From contig DATBZX010000346.1 of the NCBI GenBank assembly GCA_036512955.1, positions 1 through 60,403 of the forward strand: 60,403 bases of DNA, in the 5' to 3' direction. Under the pieces are notes generated by a model. It was not told the DNA's origin and ran no database searches. It was given only the letters and a program-made list of their open reading frames with translations. The translations under genes were made by a program, and so were the position numbers. Shown here one piece after another: positions 42,914 through 52,489 of the stretch; positions within the stretch are counted from its first letter, which is position 1, and each line of letters starts with the position of its first letter. This DNA comes from DASRAA01 sp036512955. GTDB taxonomy: Bacteria; Acidobacteriota; Terriglobia; Terriglobales; Acidobacteriaceae.

Positions 42914-42994
42914 GTGAGGAGAAGACTCGCCGTAAACTGCTCCTCACCGGCGACGGCGTCTGAAGGCAGTCCAGAAACGCCGTCCCCAAACTTG
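42914..42994 (-). repeat. Two-hairpin repeat element, copy A
   Basis: On the minus strand: AAGTTTGGGGACGGCG, loop TTTCTGGACTGCC, GACGCCGTC (stem 1, with G-C pairs where others have A-T), then GGTGAGGAGCAG, loop, and CTTCTCCTCAC (stem 2). It starts 3 bp after the stop of the gene at 42998 and ends about 50 bp before the PEP-CTERM ATG. GCCGCCACAACC follows. Confidence 0.85.
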
Positions 42995-42997
42995 GTC

Positions 42998-43540
42998 TCA
43001 GGCAAACTCGTCGTACACAGGTTCCAGGTATCCCCAGACCTGCACGTAGGTCTCAGGCGGTACCGTCGGCGAGCTGTGCGTCCTGCCATTGCTGAACAGA
43101 AAAGTGTTGGTGGTGGAACCGCCCACCAGGATCGGTGCATCCGCAACATCATCAGGCTTTTGGTCCCCAGTCCGGTGTTCCATCCCGCATGCCACCGTCA
43201 TCTGGCGAAACATGTGCGGCGACTTCGTAAGAAGCTGCAGATCGATATGTTCGTCCTTGGCCCAGCACGAGACGCACATTTGCTCGATCACGTACCGGTG
43301 TCCCGAAGGCACATGAAAGGTGGCCTCGTGGCCTTCCGTGAAGGCGAAGCCGAAGGGCACCCGGCCGGCGAAGTCCACCTCCACGTCGCGCTGCGGCGGA
43401 CGAGTGACTGTCAAGCTTTCGCGGTACAACTTCAATTGGTTGGCGATGAATATGACTCGCAGCGCCAAGGTCAGCGCAGCAATGCTGCGCATGTCGTCCG
43501 TCACCGTCGTAGTCTCGCGATACGCTCTCTGGGTTTTCAT
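42998..43540 (-). CDS. Unknown 180-residue protein upstream of the PEP-CTERM gene
   Basis: No family recognised. It starts MKTQ, like its two downstream neighbours start MKT. Residues about 85-115 have CVSCWAKDEHIDLQLL and the end is acidic (YVQVWGYLEPVYDEFA). The visible pattern is mostly beta and no clear signal peptide is seen, so it may be cytoplasmic, or a structural protein made in high amounts. GGGAGG lies 5 bases before the ATG. It is the first gene of the run whose gaps hold the repeat element. Confidence 0.7.
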   Translation of the reverse strand: MKTQRAYRETTTVTDDMRSIAALTLALRVIFIANQLKLYRESLTVTRPPQRDVEVDFAGRVPFGFAFTEGHEATFHVPSGHRYVIEQMCVSCWAKDEHIDLQLLTKSPHMFRQMTVACGMEHRTGDQKPDDVADAPILVGGSTTNTFLFSNGRTHSSPTVPPETYVQVWGYLEPVYDEFA

Positions 43541-43978
43541 GTCTGCCTCCCTGGGATCCCGACTCAGCGTCGAGTGCTCCCGGCTGCTGCCTGGCTTAGT
43601 TCTCGAATGCCGCTCGGAGTCAGAACGGTTTTTCCAACTCCGAGCGGCTTCGTCCCCGAAAGAGCAGGTTGCCTGTTCCCGTTTTCCCGCTCTCGTGAGG
43701 CAACTTAGGCCCGACCGCGTTTTCCTTCAATGGTCAACGGCTGATTTGGAAATGAAAGCGAGATGATCGTCTAAGCCATGGAAAAGACGTAGCTTAATCG
43801 TCTAGATGAGCGCGGCTGAGTGTCCTGTCTTGTGCGCTGCGGGTGTATACTGCGCGACAATCGGCAAAACCCTGCACGGTGTGGGCGGCAAACCCAGGGA
43901 TCTGCGATTCCATTTAGAGGATTTCCCGTCCAACATCCGGTCGGATGCAGTCCCCGCGGGCGTGGAGACCGCGCTGCC
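43541..43978. promoter_or_regulatory. Divergent intergenic region with structured leader
   Basis: 438 bp between the unknown protein (minus) and the winged-helix regulator (plus). It holds a 12-bp perfect hairpin at 43609-43648 (GCCGCTCGGAGT pairs with ACTCCGAGCGGC) and, next to it, two interleaved complementary pairs: AGAGC (43661-43665) with GCTCT (43689-43693), and GTTGCCT (43668-43674) with AGGCAAC (43698-43704). The interleaving is a pseudoknot topology. No protein gene is seen. Confidence 0.5.
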
Positions 43979-46757
43979 ATGGGATACGTATTGCGCTTCG
44001 GAGTCTTCGAGCTGAATCTGGTCACTGAAGAACTGCGCAAATTCGGGACTCCCGTCAAACTCGCCCCGCAGCCTTTCCAAATCCTCGCCCTGCTCGCCAG
44101 TCAGGCCGGCCAAGTCGTCACTCGCGAACAAATCCAGCTACAGCTCTGGGGCGAAGAAACTTTCGTTGACTTCGAGCAGGGCATGAATCACTGCATCAAG
44201 CAGATACGCACCGCCCTGAACGACAGTGCTGACACTCCCCGTTACATCGAAACCCTGCCACGTCGCGGCTACCGTTTTATTGCGCCCGTGGAAGCACGCA
44301 AACTCTCTGGCGATGCCCCCGAAGTCAGCCTTACCGTGCTGGCGGAAGGAGCAGTCCCGATCGGCACTCCTGCGTCATCGCGTTCCGCAGCTTCAGTCGC
44401 AGTATCGGATGCGGAGAAACCCGAAGCTGCACAAACTTCAGGCGCGAATCCGCCCGAACCGCCACCGCCTCCTCGTCGCCCGTGGCGCGTCGTCGTGCCA
44501 GTGGCACTGCTTCTTGCCGCTGCCGCGGCCGGAATTTGTGCATGGCGATTCCGCACTACAATTCAGCCAGATATTCCGCCCCCCAGCTCTGCTGTTCACC
44601 AGCGAAAGTCGGTCGCGGTACTTGGCTTCCAGAACGTCTCTCGGCGTTCGGATGCGGCCTGGTACTCCACCGCGTTCTCGGAAATGCTGCGCACCGAGCT
44701 GGCCGCCGGCGATCAGTTGCGCATCATCGAAGGCGAAAATGTTGATCGCATGAAATCGGACCTGCACCTCGCGGGGACTGACAGTCTCGCCCGCGATACC
44801 CTTAAGCGAGTGCAGCAGATGGTCGGCGCCGATTACGTGTTGCTCGGCTCCTCCACCGAACTGGGCAGCGCGTCAGGTGGACAGATTCGTCTCGACCTGC
44901 GTGTTCAGGATGCACACTCCGGCGAAACCGTTGTCGCCATCGCCGAAACGGGTACCGTCGATCGAATGTTTGAACTAGTCTCACGCGCCGGCGCCACGCT
45001 TCGTCCAAAGCTCGGGGTCCCGCCGGTTTCCACCGAGGAAGCTGGCGGTGTGCGCGCCATGCTTCCCACCAACCCGGAAGCCGCTCGCCTGTATTCGCAG
45101 GCATTATTAAAGCTCCGGGTCTTCGATGCCATGGCTGCCCGCAATTTACTTCATGAATCCATCGCCATTGAGCCCTATTTTCGCTCCGGCACATTCCGCG
45201 CTTGCCGCCGCCTGGAAGATGCTGGGTTACGAAAGGGATGCAAAAGAGGAAGCGCAAAAAGCATATAAACTCGCCTCTAATCTTCCCCGCGAGGAACAGC
45301 TTTCCGTGGAGGCACGCTACCGCGAGTTAAGCACCCAGTGGGACGAGGCCATCCATCTCTACCAAACGCTCTGGCACGATTTCCCCGACAATGTCGAGTA
45401 CGGTCTCCGCTTGGCGTCGGCGCAGAAGTCCGGCAGCAAGGCAAAGGACTCACTCACCACCATCGAGATGTTGCGCGCACTTCCCCCGCCTAGCCGCGAC
45501 GATCCCAGGATTGACTTGGCAGAGGCGTATGCCGCTTATGCTTTGGGCAATCTCAAACAATCGCAAGAGGCGGCTACCAAAGCTGTGGAAAAGTCCGAGA
45601 CGTTGGGCGCTAGCCACATCCTCGCCAAGGCAAAGACCGCCCAGGCCAATGTGCTCTTCCACCAACAGGACCTCCCAGCCGCGCTCAACCTCTTTCGACA
45701 ATCGCACGACATCTATCAGGAGGCAGGCGACACCTCGGGAGTTACCTCCTCGCTCGGTAACATTGCCAGCGTGCTGCAGGAACAAGGTCAGTTGGCCGAA
45801 GCGTTGGGAATGTATGAGAAGGCCCTGGACATCTTCTTGAAAGACGGTGACAAGAGTTCGGCTGCCCTCACCCTGAACGACATGGGGGCGGTCTTTGAGC
45901 GCCAACGTAACTTTGTCGAGGCCAGCAAGGAGTTTGGGAAGTCGCTGGCGATCTATCGCGATCTCGGCGATAAGCTCCACCAGGGTCTAGTGCTCGACAA
46001 CATTGGCCAAGTGCTCTATCTCGGCGGTGATCTGCCTGGTGCCCGAAAGATGCTGGACAGCGCATTGGCCGTCGATCGCGAGATCGCCAATCAGGTGGCC
46101 ATTGCCGAGGTTCTTTCAGACTTGAGTGGAGTGCTTGTTGCGGAGGGCGATCTCGCGGACGCGCGGAAGTCGCTGGACGAGGCTTTGAAGATCTGGACTG
46201 ACATTGGCGAGACTGATTCGGCCAGCGACACTCGGCTCGCCCTGGCCCAACTATCATTGGCCGAGGGCCATTGGTCGGAGGCAGAAACCTCTGCCCGCAA
46301 AATTACCGAAGACGCCGTGAAGCAGAAACAAGTTGGCCGCGAAGCTCAGGCCCGGATCGTATTGGCGCAGGCCTTACTCGCACAAAACAAGGTTTCGGAA
46401 GCCGCTGTGGTCGCCGCCCTGGCTGGCTCGTTCGCGGCCGAGATCCCCGATCCGGACGCCCAGCTAACCGCCCGGATTCTTGTAAGCCGAGTTCAGGGAC
46501 TCTCAGACGATGCCAGCGGACAATTGCAGGCTATTCAGACTCTGCAACAATACATCGAACAGGCTTCGAAGGGCGCCTTCCTCGAACAGCGAATGCAGGG
46601 TGAGTTGGCCTTGGGGGAAGTCGAGATCGCTGCCGGGAAAAGCGACACTGGACGCGCCCGTCTTCAGTCCCTGCAAAAGCAGGCTACCGCGCGGGGATAT
46701 CTCCTTATCTCGCGCCAGGCCGCCGCCGCGCGCACTCCGTTCTCCGCGTCGAATTAG
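43979..46757 (+). pseudogene. Winged-helix (CadC-like)/TPR regulator broken by a +1 frameshift
   Basis: Repaired length is about 925 residues. An OmpR-type winged helix comes first (YVLRFGVFELNLVTEELRK to RYIETLPRRGYRFIAPVE, about 1-105), then a Pro-rich linker, one membrane segment (WRVVVPVALLLAAAAAGICAW), a periplasmic domain beginning KSVAVLGFQNVS, and about ten TPR-type repeats to the end. Between 45178 and 45181 four T's occur where three would keep the frame: EPYF is followed by RSG in one frame and APAHSALAAAWKM in the other. Both halves are well conserved-looking, so the break is recent or a sequencing artefact. GGAG lies 12 bases before the ATG. Such proteins sense envelope signals and bind DNA. 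Confidence 0.85.
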
Positions 46758-46775
46758 CGAGTCAACCAAATTGCT

Positions 46776-47264
46776 TTAGCGCCATTTCTTGCGCATGAGG
46801 ATCGGGATGATCCCGCCAGCCAACAGCAACAAGGTTGACGGTTCAGGCAAGTTGGCCTCCGCCAGGAACTGCGCATTCGGCGTCCATCCAGAACTCCCGA
46901 GATCGGCGAAGAATATCTCTCCATTCGTGATCCCCGGAGCACCTGTAAACGCGATGGTTGCGAAATAACCGTTTTGTCCGGCCAGAACGACGCAGTTCGC
47001 AAAAGTGTCTCCCCCGCAGGTGATCGCGGCCACGGGATCCGGCGGTGGAACGAATATATAGAGGTTGAACCAGTTCACTCCGCTCGCATTCGTGAAGGTG
47101 AGGATCCCGCCTCCCGAACTGTCGGAGTTGAACGTAAACGTAAGTCCTACTGGTGTAGGAAATGGCGCATCCGGATCATGAATGATCACGCGCGGACCCG
47201 CCTGCATTTTCGCGGCGCAGAATCCCACCAGCAACGTCAAAAGCACAGCACGCCAGAGTCTCAT
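46776..47264 (-). CDS. Small PEP-CTERM sorting-signal protein
   Basis: 162 residues. Signal peptide (AVLLTLLVGFCAAKMQA), a beta-rich body, and the C-terminal signal LPEPSTLLLLAGGIIPILMR before a KKWR tail. The ATG at 47264 has GGAGG 6 bases upstream; the longer frame to 47465 is not protein-like. It ends 18 bp from the convergent regulator gene and is divergent from the GH31 gene. Confidence 0.9.
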   Translation of the reverse strand: MRLWRAVLLTLLVGFCAAKMQAGPRVIIHDPDAPFPTPVGLTFTFNSDSSGGGILTFTNASGVNWFNLYIFVPPPDPVAAITCGGDTFANCVVLAGQNGYFATIAFTGAPGITNGEIFFADLGSSGWTPNAQFLAEANLPEPSTLLLLAGGIIPILMRKKWR

Positions 47265-47450
47265 GCCATCCTCCATCTCTGGGGCCCGAGTTTGTAGGCG
47301 GAAGTATAACCCCGATTGCGCCAGCCAGCGCGCAAAAATGAGGGCCGCCCCCGGATCGATAGATCGCAGGTTCGACTTTCGCCTCTTCAGCACCGGTACT
47401 GATCTGTTCTGCTCCGCGTTGGTATCATGTCTGGACGTTGAAAGGTCCAG

Positions 47451-49997
47451 ATGACCCGTCCACATCTCCGTAGATTGTCTGCCCGTATTTTAGCTTTGAT
47501 AGCGATCACGGTATCCACTGCCGCGCTCGCACAGACAGCAATGCCAGGCGGACCGCCTCGCGTTGTGCTGGAATCCGTAACGAGTTCCGAACCGCTGCGC
47601 GATGGGATTGCGATTCAGGCCGGTTCTGCAACCCTGCGCGTCACGGCGCTACGTAACCATATTCTCCGCGTGCGTATCGCTCCCGGCAGCGCGCTTCCCG
47701 AAGACGCTTCGTGGGCCGTACTTCCCGACTCACGCACTAAGTCCGTCGACGTGCAGCCGACGCAGGATGCAACCTCGGTCGGCTTCCGCACCAAAACTCT
47801 CGATGTCCGCGTCGAGCGCAATCCTCTGCGGATTGTGGTTCGCGATCTCGCCGGCAATATCATCTGCGCCGACGCGCTCGGCCGGCCCACGGAATTCAGC
47901 CTCGGTGGCTTTACCGTCTCCAAGGAAATGCCCACTGACGAGCACTTCTACGGACTCGGTGACAAGACCGGCTCCTTCAACCGCAGGAACCAGGCCTACA
48001 CCCTCTGGAATACGGACCACGGCATCGAAGAATCGCTCGATCCCATTTACAAGAGCATCCCCTTCTTCCTCGCCATCAGTGGAGGACGCAGCTACGGCCT
48101 GTTTCTCGATAACACCTGGCGCACCTGGTTTGACTTCGGCAAGCGTTCGCGCGACACCTACTCCTTCGGCGCCGAGGGTGGCCCGCTCAACTATTACCTC
48201 ATCTATGGCCCCACCCCAAAGCAGGTCGTCGAAGGTTACATCTTCCTCACTGGCACTCCTCCGCTTCCTCCACTCTGGGCGCTCGGCTTCCAGCAGTCCC
48301 GATACAGCTATACCCCAGAATCCGAATTGCGCGAAGTCGCCGACCGCCTGCGGGCCGACAAGATTCCGTCCGACGTCGTCTATCTCGACATCGACTACCA
48401 GTTCAGGAACCGTCCGTTCACCGTCGATCCCGTCGCCTTCCCCGGGTTCCCCGGTCTGGTCTCCGATTTGCGTAAGCAGCACTTCAACCTGGTCCTGATT
48501 ACGGACCTGCACATCGCACACGTTGCCAACCAAGGCTACGCGCCCTACGACACCGGTCACGCCGGCGACCATTTCGTGAAGAAGGCTGACGGTAGCGAGT
48601 TTGTCGGTGTAGTCTGGCCCGGGCCTGCAGTCTTCCCCGACTTCACCCGCGCACAAACACGCGAATGGTGGGGCAATCTCTATAAGCAATTCGTGCAGGA
48701 CGGAGTTGCCGGCTTCTGGAACGACATGAACGAGCCCGCCGTCTTTAACGGTCCTGGCTTCACCATGCCCCTCGACAATGTCCATCGCATCGAGGGCCCG
48801 GGTTTCACCACCCGCACTGCGACCCACGCCGAGATTCACAACGTTATGGGAATGGAGAACGAACGAGCTACCTACGAAGGTCTGCTCAAGTTGCGTCCCG
48901 ACGAACGTCCCTTCGTTCTGACGCGCGCCACCTATGCCGGCGGCCAGCGTTACGGATTTACCTGGACGGGAGACAATTCCTCGACCTATAACCAATTTCG
49001 GCTTGGGACCCAGATGCTGCTCAACCTCGGGCTCAGTGGCATCTCATTTGTCGGTGATGATGTTGGTGGATTCGGCGGCTCGCCGCCACCCGAGCTGCTC
49101 ACTCGCTGGATCGAGGTTGGAGCCTTTAAGCCGCTCTACCGCGACCACAGCACCAAAGGCTCTTTGCCGCAAGAAGTCTGGGTGCACGGGCCAGAGCAGG
49201 AGGCGATTCGCCGGCGCTACATCGAAACCCGCTACCGCCTGCTGCCTTATATCTACACGCTTGCGGAAGAGGCGTCTCGCACGGGTGTACCGCTTGCGCG
49301 GCCCATCTTCATCGAGTTCCCCGATACGTTGAGCACTCCGGACACCGAGTTCCTTCTGGGCCCTGACATCCTGGTTGCGCCGCCACCATTCGCTGAGATG
49401 CCCGAAGACTACGCCGTCTCGTACCCACCCGGAGATTGGTACGACTTCTGGACGGGCCAAAAGATGCCGCACTCGACTCCGGGACCAACCATCGTTGAAG
49501 TCGGCAACGCGATTGCCAAGGGAGAATCGCTGCCAGAAGGTCAATCCACGAGGATCCATCCCACGCTCGAAATACTTCCGGTGTACGTGCGCGGCGGCAG
49601 CATTCTTCCACTGCAGCCGCTGATCCAGAGCACCGACCAGACTCCTGACGGCCCTCTCGAATTGCGCATTTACCCTGGCGAAACGTGCAATGGCTCGCTC
49701 TACCTGGATGACGGCCATACTTTCCGCTACCAGCATGGTGAATTTCTCCGTCAGGGGTTTACCTGTCAATCGGACGCTCACTCGGTGAGCATCCAGTTCG
49801 GCACGCGTCAAGGAACTTACTTGCCTTGGTGGAAGTCAATCGAAGTCGTGATCTATGGTTGGCCATCCGCCACGGCCGATGCCAAGCTTTCCAGTTCGGC
49901 AAATCCTCTGAAGTCAACCTATGACGCTTCCGCGCACACGCTCCACATCCTTATACCGGACATGGCTGGAAAGGAAGAACTCCGCATTAGAGAATAG
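47451..49997 (+). CDS. Glycoside hydrolase family 31 (alpha-glucosidase-like)
   Basis: 848 residues. Signal peptide (RILALIAITVSTAALAQ), an N-terminal beta domain with DEHFYGLGDKTGSFNR, the TIM barrel (PPLPPLWALGFQQSRYSY; VYLDIDYQF) with nucleophile D425 in WNDMNEP and acid/base D508 in WTGDNSST, then C-terminal beta domains (LPVYVRGGSILPLQP). Both catalytic Asp are present, so it should be an active exo-acting alpha-glycosidase; alpha-glucosidase is the commonest activity, but the substrate is not fixed by sequence. AAAGG lies 6 bases before the ATG. Confidence 0.95.
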   Translation: MTRPHLRRLSARILALIAITVSTAALAQTAMPGGPPRVVLESVTSSEPLRDGIAIQAGSATLRVTALRNHILRVRIAPGSALPEDASWAVLPDSRTKSVDVQPTQDATSVGFRTKTLDVRVERNPLRIVVRDLAGNIICADALGRPTEFSLGGFTVSKEMPTDEHFYGLGDKTGSFNRRNQAYTLWNTDHGIEESLDPIYKSIPFFLAISGGRSYGLFLDNTWRTWFDFGKRSRDTYSFGAEGGPLNYYLIYGPTPKQVVEGYIFLTGTPPLPPLWALGFQQSRYSYTPESELREVADRLRADKIPSDVVYLDIDYQFRNRPFTVDPVAFPGFPGLVSDLRKQHFNLVLITDLHIAHVANQGYAPYDTGHAGDHFVKKADGSEFVGVVWPGPAVFPDFTRAQTREWWGNLYKQFVQDGVAGFWNDMNEPAVFNGPGFTMPLDNVHRIEGPGFTTRTATHAEIHNVMGMENERATYEGLLKLRPDERPFVLTRATYAGGQRYGFTWTGDNSSTYNQFRLGTQMLLNLGLSGISFVGDDVGGFGGSPPPELLTRWIEVGAFKPLYRDHSTKGSLPQEVWVHGPEQEAIRRRYIETRYRLLPYIYTLAEEASRTGVPLARPIFIEFPDTLSTPDTEFLLGPDILVAPPPFAEMPEDYAVSYPPGDWYDFWTGQKMPHSTPGPTIVEVGNAIAKGESLPEGQSTRIHPTLEILPVYVRGGSILPLQPLIQSTDQTPDGPLELRIYPGETCNGSLYLDDGHTFRYQHGEFLRQGFTCQSDAHSVSIQFGTRQGTYLPWWKSIEVVIYGWPSATADAKLSSSANPLKSTYDASAHTLHILIPDMAGKEELRIRE

Positions 49998-50500
49998 ATA
50001 AGACGCTAGAAGGGCCAGATGGAATCAAAGGCTCATGTCCTCCCGCGCCGGCATTGAACGCGTGCGTCACGATGTGCCGCACATGCCTGTTCCTTTCGGT
50101 GAGTGCAAGAAGCCTTCGACGTTGTTCTAAATCGTTGGAATGATCTGACGTCCCCGACGGAATTTGAACCCGTGGGACCGCTGGCGGATCGCATTTCAAC
50201 TTGTTTGGATCAAATCCCCGGTCCGCGCCGCTCGTTTCTTTGCGCCACGGAGAGAAGTGGAAAGGTAGTTCTCTTCGTGCCGGTCACGCGCCCAAGTCAA
50301 CAGACACTGCGCACAGTAACCGGTGCATTGGGAAGGCGGCTGTGGCGTTGCTTTGGCGCGTTACGTCGTAATGTCGGAGACCGTAAGTTACGTCGCGACT
50401 CATGCGGACTACCGTTGGAGTTCCTGTCATGCCCAAGAATGACAGCAGTACTCCCGATGCTTCGTCGCGGCTGAATTGATGCTCCGAAACGCCAAAACTG
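49998..50500. other. Non-coding stretch holding the left island boundary
   Basis: About 500 bp without a convincing gene. The only long frame (50103-50474) lacks a ribosome site and has scrap-like composition. It holds the tRNA 3'-end repeat at 50149-50174. Confidence 0.5.
50149..50174 (-). repeat. tRNA 3'-end repeat, left copy (candidate att site)
   Basis: On the minus strand CACGGGTTCAAATTCCGTC then GGGGACG: a T arm and 3' acceptor strand. It matches 59650-59675 at 25 of 26 positions in the same orientation. Beyond the T arm no tRNA structure is seen, so it is not a tRNA gene. Confidence 0.7.
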
Positions 50501-50544
50501 TTGACAGGGAATCACCGTCATACCTATTATCGACTTTCGACAAT
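50501..50544 (+). promoter_or_regulatory. Sigma70 promoter with overlapping operator for the PadR-efflux operon
   Basis: TTGACA (50501-50506), 18-bp spacer, TATTAT (50525-50530). A near-palindrome ATTATCGAC/T/TTCGACAAT (50526-50544) covers the -10 and the expected start, with 7 of 9 pairs matching. The position suits repression by the PadR protein encoded 22 bp downstream. Confidence 0.7.
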
Positions 50545-50565
50545 GACCTTAAACGGACCCAGCAC

Positions 50566-50937
50566 ATGAACCACCAGTCCAGTAAGGCCAGCCACCGCGA
50601 GTTGTATTCCGGACTCATCCGCCTTCACGTCCTGTATCACGCCAGCAAGGAACCCGTGTTCGGCCTGGAAATGATCGAAGAGCTTGGCCGGCACGGCTAC
50701 AAACTCAGCCCGGGCACAATGTATCCGCTGCTGCACGGATTGGAGAAGAAAGGGCTGTTGCGCTCGTCGCGTGCCGGGAAACGGCCTAACTCCCGGCTTA
50801 ATTATCACGCTACGGCCGCAGGACGCACTGCCTTACGGGTAGCCAAAGAAAGGGTGCAGGAGCTGTTTAGCGAACTGTTTGAGGATGTAATGAAGGTGAC
50901 CAGTTCTGCTTCGGCTAAAAGGAGAAAACGCGTTTGA
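50566..50937 (+). CDS. PadR family transcriptional regulator
   Basis: 123 residues. A winged helix with the PadR signature (LIRLHVLYHASKEPVFGLEM, LSPGTMYPLLHGLEKKGLL, NYHATAAGRTAL) and a short C-terminal helix for dimerisation (VQELFSELFEDVMKV) with a basic tail (KRRKRV). PadR repressors commonly control efflux genes and release DNA on binding a small toxic molecule. The ATG at 50566 fits the domain start; earlier in-frame starts lie within or before the promoter. It is probably the first gene of the efflux operon. Confidence 0.92.
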   Translation: MNHQSSKASHRELYSGLIRLHVLYHASKEPVFGLEMIEELGRHGYKLSPGTMYPLLHGLEKKGLLRSSRAGKRPNSRLNYHATAAGRTALRVAKERVQELFSELFEDVMKVTSSASAKRRKRV

Positions 50938-51062
50938 GACATAGAAGAACTCCTGTTGGGCGGCCGGTGCCCCTAAAAGCCACACAGCACTCCGGTGACA
51001 CCTTGGGGAGCATCTGCCGCCGGCATCGCGCCCACGAACGCACTCGGCGTTTGGCAGACTTA

Positions 51063-52457
51063 ATGAGACTTCTACTCCTGCTGGTCGGCGTTTCAGCAGT
51101 GCTTACTGCGCATGCTCAAACTCCGACAGCGGGAATGCCCCAGTCGAAGTTGACGCTAGCGCAAGCCATTGACTTGGCGCAGAAGAATTACCCTCGGATC
51201 CGCGCCAGCTTGGAACAGCAGGGCGCGGCGCAAGGCGGTATTGCCGTCGCACGCACTGTTTATCTTCCCCGGGCGGATATTCTGTGGCAGACAAACCGTG
51301 CCACGGCGAACAACATCTACGGCTTACTGCTCCCTCAAGGTATCGTCCCGTCAATCTCCGGTCCGGTTCTCACGGCTGACAACACAAGGAGCGCTTGGAG
51401 CAGCGCGGGGGGTATGCTGCTTTCGTGGCAACCGTTCGATTTTGGCCTGCGCAATGCGGAAGTCAATGTGGCGCGACAAGGGGCGGCGGTGGCGACTGCC
51501 GGCCTGCATCTTACGCGTCTTGATGTCGCAGTAGTTACCGCCAACGCGTATTTCGACCTTGCTACCGCAGAGCAACTTTTCATCACAGCACAGGCCAACG
51601 TGAAACGATTGCAGGTCTTCGATAAGACTGTCCACGTGCTGGTGGACAACCAATTACGTCCCGGTGCTGACGCGGCCCTGGCTGATGCCAGTCTGGCGCT
51701 GGCCAGGAACCAATTAATTCAGGCGAACACAAGCGTCGAGGTTCGCCGCGCTGCGCTGGCCGATCTTGTCGGGATTCCCACTCGAAGCCTCGAAGTCGGG
51801 GACACACAGTTGCTGACCGGGGGGCCGGTCGAAAGCTCCGCCCCTGCATCTCTCGTCAGCCATCCTCTGCTGGAACAGGAATCGGCGCTGGTCAACCAGC
51901 GTCAGGCGCAACTGGCGGTAATAACCCACGCCTATGTTCCCCAGTTCAATACGCTGGCCTCACTGTCAGGCCGCGGCGCTGGCACCGCACTGGACGGATC
52001 ATTTCCCGGTGGCACGAATGGGCTTGCGCCGAATACGCTCAACTGGGCGGCGGGCATACAGGCCACATTCCCTGCTTTCGACTATTTTTCTCTCCGTGCG
52101 CAGAAGAAGGTGCAGGAAGCCCACGTCAGGGCCGAGCAGGCCCGCTATCAGCAGACGCTGGACGATCTGTCCACACAAGTTCAACAAGCGCAAGCCCAGT
52201 TGACGGGAGCGCAACAGATTGCTCTCAACACGCCCCTGGAACTGGCAGCAGCGCAAGCCAGCGAGCAACAGCAGCGCGCCCGGTTTCAAGCTGGTTTGGC
52301 TACAGTGGTGGACGTGGCAGTGGCGGAGAGCGTTCTGACCCAGGCCGAGGTTGATGATGCGGTGGCGCGTTTGAACATCTGGCGCGCTTCAGCTGGGGTC
52401 GCAGCGGCGCGTGGCGATCTTACCCCATTTCTGGCGCAGCTTGCGCAACAGCCGTAG
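51063..52457 (+). CDS. TolC-family outer-membrane efflux protein
   Basis: 464 residues. Signal peptide (LLLLLVGVSAVLTAHAQ) and two OEP repeats of helical hairpins: SKLTLAQAIDLAQKNYPRIR starts the first, and LLEQESALVNQRQAQLAVIT with later LNTPLELAAAQASEQQQRARF the second. It forms the outer-membrane channel of the tripartite pump. The frame is open back to the PadR stop, but the signal peptide places the start at the ATG at 51063. Confidence 0.93.
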   Translation: MRLLLLLVGVSAVLTAHAQTPTAGMPQSKLTLAQAIDLAQKNYPRIRASLEQQGAAQGGIAVARTVYLPRADILWQTNRATANNIYGLLLPQGIVPSISGPVLTADNTRSAWSSAGGMLLSWQPFDFGLRNAEVNVARQGAAVATAGLHLTRLDVAVVTANAYFDLATAEQLFITAQANVKRLQVFDKTVHVLVDNQLRPGADAALADASLALARNQLIQANTSVEVRRAALADLVGIPTRSLEVGDTQLLTGGPVESSAPASLVSHPLLEQESALVNQRQAQLAVITHAYVPQFNTLASLSGRGAGTALDGSFPGGTNGLAPNTLNWAAGIQATFPAFDYFSLRAQKKVQEAHVRAEQARYQQTLDDLSTQVQQAQAQLTGAQQIALNTPLELAAAQASEQQQRARFQAGLATVVDVAVAESVLTQAEVDDAVARLNIWRASAGVAAARGDLTPFLAQLAQQP

Positions 52458-52489
52458 CCCTGAATTTCTGAAGCAGGAGTACCAGGTTA

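Noticed and set aside
40061..42994. The repeat elements as integron attC sites, since GTTAG lies at gene ends in the array
   Set aside because: attC folds into one long hairpin with complementary end cores (RYYYAAC and GTTRRRY). Here there are two separate hairpins and no partner core at the far end, and no integron integrase is in the window.
40061..42994. The repeats as a CRISPR array
   Set aside because: The copies are over 75 bp, imperfect, separated by genes or irregular gaps, and no cas genes are present.
42914..42994. A known c-di-GMP riboswitch before the PEP-CTERM gene
   Set aside because: The conserved loops of GEMM-type aptamers (a GNRA-type receptor and CAAAGC-like segments) are not seen in any copy.
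47730..48995. 421-codon minus-strand frame within the GH31 gene
   Set aside because: It is antisense to conserved GH31 catalytic sequence and looks like a codon-bias shadow.
50149..50174. A functional tRNA gene
   Set aside because: Only the T arm and acceptor 3' strand are present. No anticodon or D arm can be folded upstream.
50103..50474. 123-codon frame before the PadR promoter
   Set aside because: It starts inside the tRNA-like repeat region, has no ribosome site and no recognisable protein pattern.
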